DNA of 64,000 bases from Bacteroides sp. GM023. GTDB taxonomy: Bacteria; Bacteroidota; Bacteroidia; Bacteroidales; Bacteroidaceae. The notes under the pieces are model-generated. The model did no database searches, had not been told where the DNA came from, and saw nothing but the letters and a program-made list of their open reading frames with translations. The position numbers and the translations under genes are program-made. Every line of letters starts with the position of its first letter. Positions within the stretch are counted from its first letter, which is position 1. Shown piece after piece: positions 1-8,387 of the stretch. The stretch covers positions 992,001 to 1,056,000 of the forward strand of contig NZ_JAAXGE010000002.1 of assembly GCF_014750685.1 (NCBI RefSeq), written 5' to 3'.

Positions 1-721
1 CTCCATATTTCTGTGACAGATAGGTATCGTATTGCTGTACACCCCATATTTCTTCATCTTCAAATAGGATAGGAGTAGGAGTGCCTAGAATCTCTTTTGG
101 CATGATTCCTTTCATACCGTCATCATAATCACAGACTAATGCGCATTGGTCGAAATCATACTTTTTCATTACCTTCCTGATACTTTCCTGTGCTCCGGTG
201 AGGGTGAAAAACTTTCTGCACAATAACGGTATCCATGAACTGGGACCTTTCCCATGTTTGTATGGATCGCGATGAATAAGATAAAGTATTCGCTTGTAGA
301 ACTCGTACTTTGCAAAATGCATTCTTTGTGCCATACGGCTTTCCGGAGCCCCGTCAAGTGGAAATATATCAATATATACACCTCCCAGATATTTGAGATG
401 CATACGTTCGATTAAAGTTGTGCTGGCATCCTGTACCTTTGCGAATGGAAGAGGATATTCCTTGTCATTCTCGGCGCATACAGCTTCGTAAGGCTCCGGT
501 AACCATTCTTTGGCATTAGCCATTAATAAATCATAATCAGCTCTTGGCATTCCGATATCCAAATCATCATCCCAGGGGATGAATCCTTTGTGACGGACGG
601 CTCCTAACATGGTGCCTGCCATAATGTAATATCGCAGATTATGTTCTTTGCAAACTTTGTCAACAGCTAATAAGTTCTTTAATATGCGAAGCTGTAGAGG
701 GCGGATGTCGTAATTAGCCAT
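1..721 (-). CDS. LicD-family phosphotransferase (3' end off window)
   Basis: Reading the minus strand from an ATG at 721 gives a continuous frame to the window edge (about 240 residues seen). It begins MANYDIRPLQLRILKN and carries the LicD core: YYIMAGTMLGAVRH, then the metal-binding PWDDDLDIGM near residues 48-57, and later YIDIFPLDG. LicD proteins transfer phosphocholine-type groups from a CDP-linked donor to sugars of cell-surface glycans and work in the cytoplasm. The gene lies 17 nt behind a LicC-like nucleotidyltransferase on the same strand, as expected for a donor-making/transferring pair. The visible end (YDTYLSQKYG) resembles the usual LicD C-terminus, so little is missing. The transferred group is not known; no choline kinase or transporter is visible. 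Confidence 0.85.
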   Translation of the reverse strand, partial: MANYDIRPLQLRILKNLLAVDKVCKEHNLRYYIMAGTMLGAVRHKGFIPWDDDLDIGMPRADYDLLMANAKEWLPEPYEAVCAENDKEYPLPFAKVQDASTTLIERMHLKYLGGVYIDIFPLDGAPESRMAQRMHFAKYEFYKRILYLIHRDPYKHGKGPSSWIPLLCRKFFTLTGAQESIRKVMKKYDFDQCALVCDYDDGMKGIMPKEILGTPTPILFEDEEIWGVQQYDTYLSQKYG

Positions 722-738
722 TTCTATCAGGATTTTGA

Positions 739-1470
739 TTAATAAAGACTGGCTGGAATCAGCTTCTGTGCCTGTTGAAAGTCCTCTACTGTATCTAGTT
801 CGGCCGAGAAGAACTCGGTGGTGTCCATGACGTAAAAGCTATATCCTTGCGGAATCAGTCTCTCAAAAGCCCGTTCGTAGAATATATTGTCCAGTCTTTC
901 GGCAGTAATCATAATTTCCAGTTCCCGGAACAGGGCTTTGGTGTATTCAGTTGACATTTTTTCGATGCCGATAGATTCTCCAATAGCATCGGATATAGAA
1001 CAGACCTTGCTGATTTCAATCACCTTTTGTGCATCGTCCACGATGACTTTTATTTCTTCTGCTCCAAGCTCGTGGCGATTCAGAGCCAATATGTCATCCT
1101 TGCCCGAGTGAAGTAATTTTTCTACAATTTGAGGATCAAATACAATGTCACTGTCTAATAACAATACTTCCTCCCCATCTGTATATGGCCGGGTAAGCCA
1201 TAATGAATAGATATTGTTGGTAGATTCATACCTGTCATTATAGATGAAAGTAATATTTTGGGTTGGGTAATGTATCTGTAGAAAATCAACAATTTGCTGC
1301 TGGCGATATCCGGTGACAATGATGAATTCATCGAATCCGTTTTGTATCAGGGCGTCAAAAGTTCTTGCCAAAAGGCATCGTTCTCCTATCTTGAGAAGGC
1401 ATTTGGGCGTTGTATCGGTCAGCGGGCGTAAGCGTGAGGCTATTCCTGCGGCTAATATTACTGCTTTCAT
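739..1470 (-). CDS. LicC-like sugar/phospho-alcohol nucleotidyltransferase
   Basis: A 243-residue single-domain nucleotidyltransferase. The N-terminus MKAVILAAGIASRLRPLT followed by TPKCLLKI is the nucleotide-binding signature of the NTP_transferase family, with Ala where many members have the second Gly. LLLDSDIVF near residue 105 supplies the metal-binding aspartates. The short length and lack of a beta-helix domain fit LicC/PntC-type cytidylyltransferases that make CDP-choline, CDP-ethanolamine or CDP-aminoethylphosphonate, more than glucose-1-phosphate enzymes. It overlaps the upstream aminotransferase-like gene by 4 nt (ATGA) and sits 17 nt before licD, so the three are translationally linked. 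Inference: it activates a phospho-amino-alcohol for LicD. Substrate and nucleotide are not determined from sequence. Confidence 0.8.
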   Translation of the reverse strand: MKAVILAAGIASRLRPLTDTTPKCLLKIGERCLLARTFDALIQNGFDEFIIVTGYRQQQIVDFLQIHYPTQNITFIYNDRYESTNNIYSLWLTRPYTDGEEVLLLDSDIVFDPQIVEKLLHSGKDDILALNRHELGAEEIKVIVDDAQKVIEISKVCSISDAIGESIGIEKMSTEYTKALFRELEIMITAERLDNIFYERAFERLIPQGYSFYVMDTTEFFSAELDTVEDFQQAQKLIPASLY

Positions 1471-2516
1471 TTAGATGCGATTTCTTTGATTGTATCTATA
1501 ACGATCCGGTTCTGCTCAGGGCGTCCCAATGTGATGCGCAAATGAGTATTGATATCCGGTTCATTCATGAATTTCACTTTATAACTCTGTTCTGCAAAAG
1601 CCTTTTGTAGAGCCTCTTTTAGCTCTATCGGGTATTTGATTAAAATAAAATTGGCAACCGATTCGTATACTTTGAACCCGGGTAACACGCCGATTTCCTT
1701 TTCATAACGTTCACGGTCTTCGTTCATCAGTTTCGCGATGTTTCGGTAGTGCGCGTCCGATTTAAGAGCTGCAATGGCGATGTCTTCAGATATCCGGTTG
1801 TATCCCAGATACTTATTGCTGTATTTGCTGAATTTTTCCAGTTCTTTACTCATAAATCCGAATCCCATACGTAGGCCGGGTAATCCGTAAAATTTGGATA
1901 AAGTACGGGAAATAATCAAATTCGGATATTTATTAACCAGCTTTTTGATGTAACTTGTGTCTGTTGAAACAAAAGAAGCATATGCTTCGTCTATTAACAC
2001 CACTGTTTGGCTAGACACCTCTGCAAGTAGTTCATCCAGTTCTTTCGGAGTTAAACCATTGCCGGTAGGGTTATTGGGCGAAGCGAGTAAAAGAATCTTC
2101 GGATTCTCTTTCTGAATCATATCTTTCAGTGTCTCAAAGTCATATTTGAAAGTATTTCCGTCTTCGTAAAGAGGATATTGCAGAGTATGGCCATTTACCT
2201 CATCTGCAATTGATTTATAATACCACCATGAGAACTTAGGAATCAACATCGTTTTATTTCCATCTTCTTGCGTCAGGAAGTAATGGACAGCTTGTTTCAG
2301 GATATCTTCTCCGCCGTATCCTAATAAGACTTGTGTTTCATCTATATCGTAAAGTTCGGATAAGAAAACAGATAATATACTTTTCTTTCCTTCATCATAA
2401 ATGCGGGTGTAAAAACAAAGTTTATTTATATCGAAGTTTTTTAAAGCTTCTACTACTTCTTTTGATGGGCTGTAGTTAAATTCGTTTCGATCTAAAAAGT
2501 TTAAATTCTTTTCCAT
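1467..2516 (-). CDS. HisC/CobD-like PLP-dependent enzyme
   Basis: A 349-residue fold-type I PLP enzyme of the histidinol-phosphate aminotransferase family. SPNNPTG near residues 145-151 and LIDEAYASF near 174-182 form the cofactor pocket. The Schiff-base lysine lies in SRTLSKFYGLPGLRMGF. The KFYxxPGLR part resembles CobD (threonine-phosphate decarboxylase), while LRITLGRPEQN near the C-terminus is typical of HisC. In this locus no other histidine genes occur. The downstream genes are a LicC-like transferase (4-nt overlap) and LicD. It may therefore make a phosphorylated amino-alcohol from phosphoserine or phosphothreonine, or aminate a phosphonate precursor. A plain HisC role is possible but less likely here. 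Confidence 0.75.
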   Translation of the reverse strand: MEKNLNFLDRNEFNYSPSKEVVEALKNFDINKLCFYTRIYDEGKKSILSVFLSELYDIDETQVLLGYGGEDILKQAVHYFLTQEDGNKTMLIPKFSWWYYKSIADEVNGHTLQYPLYEDGNTFKYDFETLKDMIQKENPKILLLASPNNPTGNGLTPKELDELLAEVSSQTVVLIDEAYASFVSTDTSYIKKLVNKYPNLIISRTLSKFYGLPGLRMGFGFMSKELEKFSKYSNKYLGYNRISEDIAIAALKSDAHYRNIAKLMNEDRERYEKEIGVLPGFKVYESVANFILIKYPIELKEALQKAFAEQSYKVKFMNEPDINTHLRITLGRPEQNRIVIDTIKEIASK

Positions 2517-2517
2517 A

Positions 2518-3327
2518 TTAGTTTTGTATGATTCCTTTTTCGCACCAGGTTAGTTTCCTGACTTTAGTTTCGTTCAAAATACTGCGGTTATTGTTCAAAT
2601 TATCCGTTCCATGTAGTTCATGATGAAGATGGAACACAATTCCCGCAAATTTGATGGTACGCTTGCGTACACCGCTGTTGATAAGTCGGCATACTAATTC
2701 ATGATCTTCACTTCCCCACCCGGTAATAGCTTCATTGTATCCGTTGACTTTTAATAAATCCTCTTTCCAGAAAGCCATGTTACATCCTCTGGAATATGAA
2801 ACATCCCATTGACGGTAATGCTGAAGTAGCGGGCTCAACCAAGGTAGATGTACTCCATTGATCGCGTTTTTAGTACCTTTGTCGTGAATGGAGATAATAC
2901 AGTTTCTTTCTGCTAACATCTTTTTGGTTAAACCTTCCCGGATTAATACACGGCTACCGGTTACGAAACTGCCTTTTTTGGCAAAATGCACATGATCTTT
3001 GACGAAATCTTTATGTAATACAATATCTCCGTCGATTTGTATAATATATTCTTTAGATGCTTTCGCAATAGCTTTGTTGCGGATGGAGGCCAGTCTGAAG
3101 CCCAGGTCTTCATGCCAAACATGAATAATAGGAACTTCGGAGGAAGCTGCCAGTTGATGAATTAGTTCTCCTGTATCTTTTTTAGAGCCATCATCGGCAA
3201 TGATAATTTCATCAGGAAGGAGAGATTGACGTAGCACGCTTTTAACGCATAATTCTAATGCGTCGCTTCTATTATAGGTGGATATAATTAGCGATGTACT
3301 TATGTTGCTCGCCATGGGTTTATTCAT
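2518..3327 (-). CDS. Glycosyltransferase family 2 with 7C-type C-terminal domain
   Basis: A 269-residue GT-A fold transferase. SLIISTYNRSDALELCVKS starts the GT2 domain, IIIADDGS binds the nucleotide and IIQIDGDIVLHKDF holds the metal-binding DGD motif. The C-terminal GWGSEDHELVCRL matches the galactosyltransferase-type domain seen after GT2 in chondroitin-polymerase-like enzymes. It likely adds one sugar to the LPS/LOS glycan on the cytoplasmic face. It is the first gene of the minus-strand LicD operon; only 1 nt separates its stop from the next start. A second in-frame Met at residue 5 is an alternative start. Confidence 0.85.
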   Translation of the reverse strand: MNKPMASNISTSLIISTYNRSDALELCVKSVLRQSLLPDEIIIADDGSKKDTGELIHQLAASSEVPIIHVWHEDLGFRLASIRNKAIAKASKEYIIQIDGDIVLHKDFVKDHVHFAKKGSFVTGSRVLIREGLTKKMLAERNCIISIHDKGTKNAINGVHLPWLSPLLQHYRQWDVSYSRGCNMAFWKEDLLKVNGYNEAITGWGSEDHELVCRLINSGVRKRTIKFAGIVFHLHHELHGTDNLNNNRSILNETKVRKLTWCEKGIIQN

Positions 3328-3380
3328 ATAATTATTACTATGTTAGTTAAATAGTTAAGGGGGCTTGCGCTAAAATTCTA

Positions 3381-3388
3381 CAAATGTA
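3381..3388 (-). promoter_or_regulatory. Bacteroides -7 element for the LicD operon
   Basis: Read on the minus strand this is TACATTTG, matching TAnnTTTG. It lies 54 nt before the start of the first gene of the minus-strand operon. No strong -33 TTTG is seen. Confidence 0.5.
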
Positions 3389-3472
3389 TACATTTTATTT
3401 GGTTGTGACAAGCGTTGAAGGCTTTTTTGCTAAACATTAGAGGGTTAGCGTTCTTTTTAAGAATAATATCCG

Positions 3473-3480
3473 TATATTTG
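3473..3480 (+). promoter_or_regulatory. Bacteroides -7 element for GT2 gene
   Basis: TATATTTG matches TAnnTTTG, 43 nt before the ATG at 3524. Together with the minus-strand element at 3381 it makes this gap a divergent promoter region. Confidence 0.5.
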
Positions 3481-3523
3481 CTGTCAGTTTGTTATAATAA
3501 CCAAGATAAATAGCGTATTTGTA

Positions 3524-4507
3524 ATGGAAAATCATCCGGTGGAAGTTAGTATAATCATCCCTAATTATAACTATGCTCGTTTTTTGCAGCAACGTATCGA
3601 GTCAATATTGGCACAAACATATACAGATTACGAGATTATATTATTGGATGATGCTTCAACCGATGATAGTGTGTCTATTTTAAATCATTATAAAACAAAC
3701 TCTTGTGTCACTTGTTTGGAAATTAATTCTGTCAACACAGGAAGCCCTTTTGCTCAATGGCAGAAAGGAATTAGTTTGTCTCGTGGAAAATATATATGGA
3801 TTGCTGAGAGTGATGATGCGGCTGAGTCTTCTTTTTTGGAGAAAGCAGTTTCTGTTTTAAATCAACATCCCCACGCTTCTTTCTGCTTTTTAGGTTCACA
3901 CTGTATAGACGAAAAAGGGAATCAACTATCTACTGATTTTGACCGTTGGACTTCAAGACAATTACGCCATTCTAACAATATGGGTGTTTTTGATGGTGAA
4001 GATTATATAAAGCATAATCTTTATTGGCGTAATTATATTTACAATGCCAGTGGCGTTGTTTTTCGTAAACAATGTTTCGAGCAAATAAAGGATTTGTCTT
4101 GTTTTTCAATGCGTTATAGTGGCGATTGGCTTTTCTGGATAGAAATGGCAAGACAAGGAATGGTACTTGAAGTTTATGAAAAATTGAACAAGTTTCGTTT
4201 ACATAATGTGAGTGCTACCAAGAAGGCTCAAAAGACAGGAGAAGGAGTTCGAGAAGATGTATATATAATAAACAAAATAGAGCAGTTTCTTCTCAACATA
4301 GGGAAACAAAGAAAGACTGTACGTCATGGTAGTTTCTATAAAGAGATAAAAAGACTGAAGGTTTCTACTGAAACTAAAGAGGAACTCCTTTCGTGCTTAG
4401 TATCTTCTTTAAAGTCAAAGTCTAGTGATTATTATATAGAGCGGTTTAATAAAAATTTTAGTTGGTTACTACCTTGGTTGATTACTCGTGATAAAGATCG
4501 ATTATAA
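3524..4507 (+). CDS. Glycosyltransferase family 2
   Basis: A 327-residue cytoplasmic GT2. VSIIIPNYNYARFLQQRI begins the domain, IILLDDASTD follows near residue 38, and WIAESDDAAESSFLEKA carries the SDD metal-binding motif near residues 96-98. FFxxSGDW-type residues (YSGDWLFWIEMA) close the catalytic domain. It probably extends the LPS/LOS side-chain. It stands alone on the plus strand just upstream of a MACPF gene. A degenerate copy of its first roughly 120 nt occurs at about 6881-7002, on the other side of that MACPF gene, pointing to recombination here. Confidence 0.85.
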   Translation: MENHPVEVSIIIPNYNYARFLQQRIESILAQTYTDYEIILLDDASTDDSVSILNHYKTNSCVTCLEINSVNTGSPFAQWQKGISLSRGKYIWIAESDDAAESSFLEKAVSVLNQHPHASFCFLGSHCIDEKGNQLSTDFDRWTSRQLRHSNNMGVFDGEDYIKHNLYWRNYIYNASGVVFRKQCFEQIKDLSCFSMRYSGDWLFWIEMARQGMVLEVYEKLNKFRLHNVSATKKAQKTGEGVREDVYIINKIEQFLLNIGKQRKTVRHGSFYKEIKRLKVSTETKEELLSCLVSSLKSKSSDYYIERFNKNFSWLLPWLITRDKDRL

Positions 4508-5159
4508 TTCGTGAATGATTTTATTTGAATAAATAATATTCATGTGGGATTGTCTAGTTGATAAGTAATATAATTAGTTAATTGCTTTTTCCTTATTATA
4601 GCTGTTTTGTAATCGATATTTAATCCTTATTACAAAGAATTACTTCTGATTTGCGGCTTTTGTTTTCTAAGTGTTATTCTGTTATGGTTTGTTCGACAAT
4701 GATGCTCCACTCTATTATGATATAATACTGAATCTTATATGAATTCTTCTTAAATAGCCGGGGCGTTGCGTTGTTTTGATATGAAGTTTTTTCTGATAGT
4801 CTCCTGTGCTTGTTATTTTATAACTTATTTATGAATTATGAAGAGCTCTATTATTAAGAGAGGGTCTTTTCTATGTTTGTATTTTGAGTAGATAGAATGA
4901 ACTTGCTAGCCAGATTGAAAATATGTGGATTTAATAAATAAATAAATTGGAAACTTGGCGATTATTTTGATATAGTAATAAAAAAAACTGACTATTCTTT
5001 CTTTGTTTCATTAAATTTGTTTATTTTTGTTCAGGAAATAGAATTTTTGTTTTTCTGAAAAAGATGTTTTCCTCCTTGAAGATGCTTAGAAACTATTGTC
5101 CTTTTTTGATACTTTTTATTGTCAGAAAACCAGAGTGTTTCATTTATAAAAAAAGAAGT
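4508..5159. other. Long AT-rich intergenic stretch before MACPF gene
   Basis: About 650 nt without a supportable gene. The only recognisable signal is a -7 element at 5022-5029. A frame open from 5064 into the MACPF gene encodes no signal-peptide-like start and is not counted as coding. No repeat or RNA gene was recognised. Confidence 0.5.
5022..5029 (+). promoter_or_regulatory. -7 element for MACPF gene 1
   Basis: TATTTTTG matches TAnnTTTG, with TTTG at 5002-5005 as a possible but closely spaced -33 box. It gives a leader of roughly 120 nt before the ATG at 5160. Confidence 0.45.
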
Positions 5160-6599
5160 ATGAAAAAATTATTGCTGATTTTTAGTGTGTTATTCTTCTT
5201 TTCATGCAATGAGGAAGAATATGTAGAGGTACTTTTGAAGGCTGAATCTTCTTCGGTTTTACCACGGACTCGTGCTGGTGGAGATGGGCGCTATGATGTT
5301 CTAGGTATGAGCTATGATGCAACGGTGTCTAATCTGAGCGATTTGGCTGTGCGGCTTCCTGTGATTGATATGAATAAAATTGATACGAATAGGGTTGTGG
5401 TATCAACGGCTTCTGGTAGCAATGGGGGATTCTATTATGGTGCTAATTCTGAAGACTATGTGAAAGAAATTGTAGAAAAGACAGGAGTGTCTTTGAGTAT
5501 GAATGATACAATAAGTTTAGGTTCGGAGGGAAATAAAAAAATGTTGTTTGGTGGGACTTTGTCTCAGAATAAAAATCTGACATCTAAATATTCTTATTCA
5601 TCGCAATATTCTTTTGCTAGTCATGATCAGGTATTTCGCATTAAGTATATTCGGTTTAACTATGCTATTGCTGAATTAAAGAAATTGCTTATTTATACTT
5701 TCTTAGAAGATTTGGATAATTATACGCCAGATCAGTTTGTGGAGGCTTATGGTACACATTTACTTTGTGATGTATCAATTGGGGGGCGATTGAATTTGAC
5801 ATTTCGTTCTTTAATTTATACGGAGAGTTCAACTTCTGTAAAGCAAAAAATCGTAAAATCAGGTTTTAATGCAGTTTTTCCTAAAGTTTTGAATTTTAGT
5901 GTGTCAGGTGATAAAGACGTAACAGTGACGGAGACTGATACGAGAAAAAATGAGGACTGGTCTCTTTTTGTTCAATCTTATGGTGGCAAAGCTATTAATT
6001 CTATTTATACTCCTAATAGCGGAATTCCAGCTATTGATTTAGGTGCTTGGCAAAACTCTATATCGCTTAAGAATGCTGCATTAGTCGATATTGCTTGGGA
6101 TAAGGCGATTCCACTTTATGAGTTGATATCTGATCCTGTAAAAAAAGAACAGATTAAGCAGGCAGTATTTAGATATATTGAAAAGAAGAGATTAGAGATG
6201 CTTCCTGTATCTCCTGTTTATCAAAGTTTTAATCGGGTTGATCATTATTATAATACCTCTTATAGCCCTACATATGGAGATAGAAATAATTGGAAGTATG
6301 AATATGTAGCTTTTGCTATATTCACTCAGCAGATTCCTGGAACTGTTCCTTATTACCAATATTGGAATGGTAAAGATCATTATTACACTACAGGTTTTAA
6401 TCCGGGAGGAATACAAGGATATAGGTTGGATGGTATGCTTGGTTATGTTTATCCGACCCCCGTTGCTGGTGCAATTCCTTTGTATCAAGCTTGGAACGGC
6501 ACAGATCATTATTATACAACATCTTATAGTCCAACTTATGGTGAAGGGAATTGGAAGTATGAATATATTTCATGTTATGTTCCTCCCTTGAGTAATTGA
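5160..6599 (+). CDS. MACPF-domain lipoprotein toxin (BSAP-like), copy 1
   Basis: A 479-residue secreted lipoprotein. The start at 5160 is chosen because MKKLLLIFSVLFFFSC is a signal-peptidase II signal with lipid Cys16. NEEE follows, an acidic stretch of the kind that sends Bacteroides lipoproteins to the cell surface. TRAGGDGRYDVLG marks the start of the mature domain. YGTHLLCDVSIGGRL at residues 197-211 is the MACPF signature. PVKKEQIKQAVFRYI ends the MACPF part. Residues about 350-479 contain three repeats with PxYQxWNGxDHYYTT, a DUF5648-like module that could bind sugar. Known Bacteroidales MACPF toxins (BSAPs) kill related strains by binding an outer-membrane protein or LPS glycan. The gene sits among glycan genes with no obvious immunity gene. 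Confidence 0.85.
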   Translation: MKKLLLIFSVLFFFSCNEEEYVEVLLKAESSSVLPRTRAGGDGRYDVLGMSYDATVSNLSDLAVRLPVIDMNKIDTNRVVVSTASGSNGGFYYGANSEDYVKEIVEKTGVSLSMNDTISLGSEGNKKMLFGGTLSQNKNLTSKYSYSSQYSFASHDQVFRIKYIRFNYAIAELKKLLIYTFLEDLDNYTPDQFVEAYGTHLLCDVSIGGRLNLTFRSLIYTESSTSVKQKIVKSGFNAVFPKVLNFSVSGDKDVTVTETDTRKNEDWSLFVQSYGGKAINSIYTPNSGIPAIDLGAWQNSISLKNAALVDIAWDKAIPLYELISDPVKKEQIKQAVFRYIEKKRLEMLPVSPVYQSFNRVDHYYNTSYSPTYGDRNNWKYEYVAFAIFTQQIPGTVPYYQYWNGKDHYYTTGFNPGGIQGYRLDGMLGYVYPTPVAGAIPLYQAWNGTDHYYTTSYSPTYGEGNWKYEYISCYVPPLSN

Positions 6600-6690
6600 T
6601 AAGTTTTAGGAGGAATGATGTTTTTGTTATCTCTTGTTGTCATTTGGGTTTAGAACCTATTTATTGTATGTAGTTTATGAATCTTTTTAC

Positions 6691-6796
6691 CTAGAAGAGG
6701 GTGTCAAAACCCTTATAAATAAAAAACATCCTCGCTACAACTATCTGTGGCGAGGATGATTTCGTTAAAAGGGGAGTTCTGACACATCCCCTTTTA
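6691..6796. repeat. MITE-like imperfect palindrome / multi-hairpin element
   Basis: A compact palindromic block 92 nt after the MACPF stop. The central stem pairs 6727-6739 (CATCCTCGCTACA) with 6746-6758 (TGTGGCGAGGATG), with one wobble. The outer parts, GGGTGTCAAAAC and the reverse complement of GTTCTGACACATCCCC, also resemble each other. AAAAGGGGA/TCCCCTTTT (6767-6775, 6787-6795) forms a second stem. The GTGTCAAAAC-type ends recall insertion-sequence termini, so it may be a small non-autonomous element. It could equally work as a transcription terminator. Confidence 0.5.
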
Positions 6797-6857
6797 GTAT
6801 AATGTACGTATCTATGTTGTCTGTTTGTTATGGTGACTAATGTTAATAATGTGTTTA

Positions 6858-7003
6858 TAGTGGAAGAATATCTTGTCTTGGTTGGTATAATCATTCCTAA
6901 TTATAACTATGTTGGTTATTTTTGCAATAACGTATTGAATCTGTATTGGTCGAACATATATAGATTATGAGGTTGTATTATTGAATGATGCCTTAACCGA
7001 TGT
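6858..7003 (+). pseudogene. Remnant of GT2 gene 5' end
   Basis: From about 6881 to 7002 the DNA matches the start of the intact GT2 gene (about 3546-3665). Shared words include TATAATCATYCCTAATTATA and GATGCYTMAACCGATG. A 2-nt length difference near 6920 breaks the frame, and in-frame stops follow. By eye about four in five bases agree. Nothing of the rest of the gene is seen. The remnant lies downstream of the MACPF gene while the intact gene lies upstream. Confidence 0.75.
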
Positions 7004-7225
7004 CCATTTATTTTGAGTTACTGCTAACCTTTGGGAGCTCATCTGGGTAGTAAATTTAAAATAAGGTTAAACTTTTTTCATTTTTAATTTGTCTTTTTGC
7101 TGGGGTACTAGTGTTATTAAATGAAAGATTTATTGAAGTCGCCTAAATTTATACTTTAAAAATGAATGAATATTCGGATAAAAGTCTTTATTTTGAGCAA
7201 CTTTTAAAATGATATTAAATAATTT
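7004..7225. other. AT-rich gap before GT4 gene
   Basis: About 220 nt following the pseudogene. No open frame, clear promoter or repeat could be recognised; it presumably holds the promoter and leader of the GT4 gene. Confidence 0.4.
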
Positions 7226-8371
7226 ATGGCTGATCAAAATAAGAGGATAGTTTTAATGTCTCATGATGCTAGTATGCAGGGGGGCGCTCAAGGTTGTCTG
7301 TACGATTTGGTGAAAGGACTGAAGGCTATGTATCCACATTATGAAATATATCTTATTTCTCCAAAAGATAGAGAACTTGTAGAAGAACTGAAGCCTTATA
7401 TTGATGGATATGCAATTATAAAACAACCTTGGTGGATGGTGATTTCTCCTAAAAAGCCTTTGATAAAGCCTCTTTTTCGTTATTTTAGAATTTTGAAATA
7501 TGCATTTAAAACTTTGAGGTATTTGAAGACGATAAAGCCTAATATTGTGATGACCAATACAATAGCTTCTCCTGTGACGGCTCTAGCAAGTAAATGGGGA
7601 AACTATACCCATTTTTGGTTCATTCATGAAGTGCCTCCTCATGTAGGTATCTATTCTTATTTGTATGCGGAAAAAAGGATTCTAAGATGGCTTGATCGTT
7701 TGTCTAAATCCGTTTTTGTTGTTTCAGATTACACTTTTAATTATTATAAACCTTATATTTCCGAAATAAATAAACTTCAGAAAATACATGTTGCTGTAGG
7801 GGCAGAGTTAGTTGGGAGAAAACCTTTGCAGCATTCTTGTTATACTCTTCTGCAAATTGGTCATTTTGATGATAATAAAGGACAAGAAGATGCAGTAAGA
7901 GCTGCAAAACTACTGGTTTCAGAGTTTAATCTTGATTTTCATCTTTTTTTAGTTGGTGCAACCGAAGAGGATTATACAGACTATATATCAGGCCTTATTC
8001 GAAAAAATGGGTTAGAATCATATGTTTCTATGGTGAAATATACTACTAATATCTCAACTTATTATGAGCAAGCTGATGTTCTATTGGTCTGTTCAAGGTC
8101 AGAAACATTATCAAAAGTAGATATAGAAGCCCAGAAAATGGGATTGCCTGTTATTGCTACTGATATTGAGGCAAACAAGGAGCAAATACGAGATAATTAT
8201 AATGGTATATTATACAAAAGAGGAAATGTTAATGATTTAGCTTCTGCTATAAACAAGTTGAGTGACCCTATATTACGAAGAAAGATGGGGGAGAATGCTT
8301 TGAATTTTATGTCTGATAAATATACTGTAAAAGAGTATATATCGGAGTTTATTGTGGCTGCAGGATTATGA
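7226..8371 (+). CDS. Glycosyltransferase family 4
   Basis: A 381-residue GT-B fold transferase. The N-terminal domain contains QGGAQGCLYDLVKGL, the usual acceptor-side GG loop. The C-terminal domain has LLQIGHFDDNKGQ and the E-x7-E donor motif in SETLSKVDIEAQKMGLPVIATD. Such enzymes add hexoses to the growing LPS/LOS or O-chain on the inner face of the membrane. Its donor and linkage cannot be read from sequence. It ends 16 nt before the stop of a convergent GT2 gene. Confidence 0.85.
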   Translation: MADQNKRIVLMSHDASMQGGAQGCLYDLVKGLKAMYPHYEIYLISPKDRELVEELKPYIDGYAIIKQPWWMVISPKKPLIKPLFRYFRILKYAFKTLRYLKTIKPNIVMTNTIASPVTALASKWGNYTHFWFIHEVPPHVGIYSYLYAEKRILRWLDRLSKSVFVVSDYTFNYYKPYISEINKLQKIHVAVGAELVGRKPLQHSCYTLLQIGHFDDNKGQEDAVRAAKLLVSEFNLDFHLFLVGATEEDYTDYISGLIRKNGLESYVSMVKYTTNISTYYEQADVLLVCSRSETLSKVDIEAQKMGLPVIATDIEANKEQIRDNYNGILYKRGNVNDLASAINKLSDPILRRKMGENALNFMSDKYTVKEYISEFIVAAGL

Positions 8372-8387
8372 TTTTTATTATTATACA

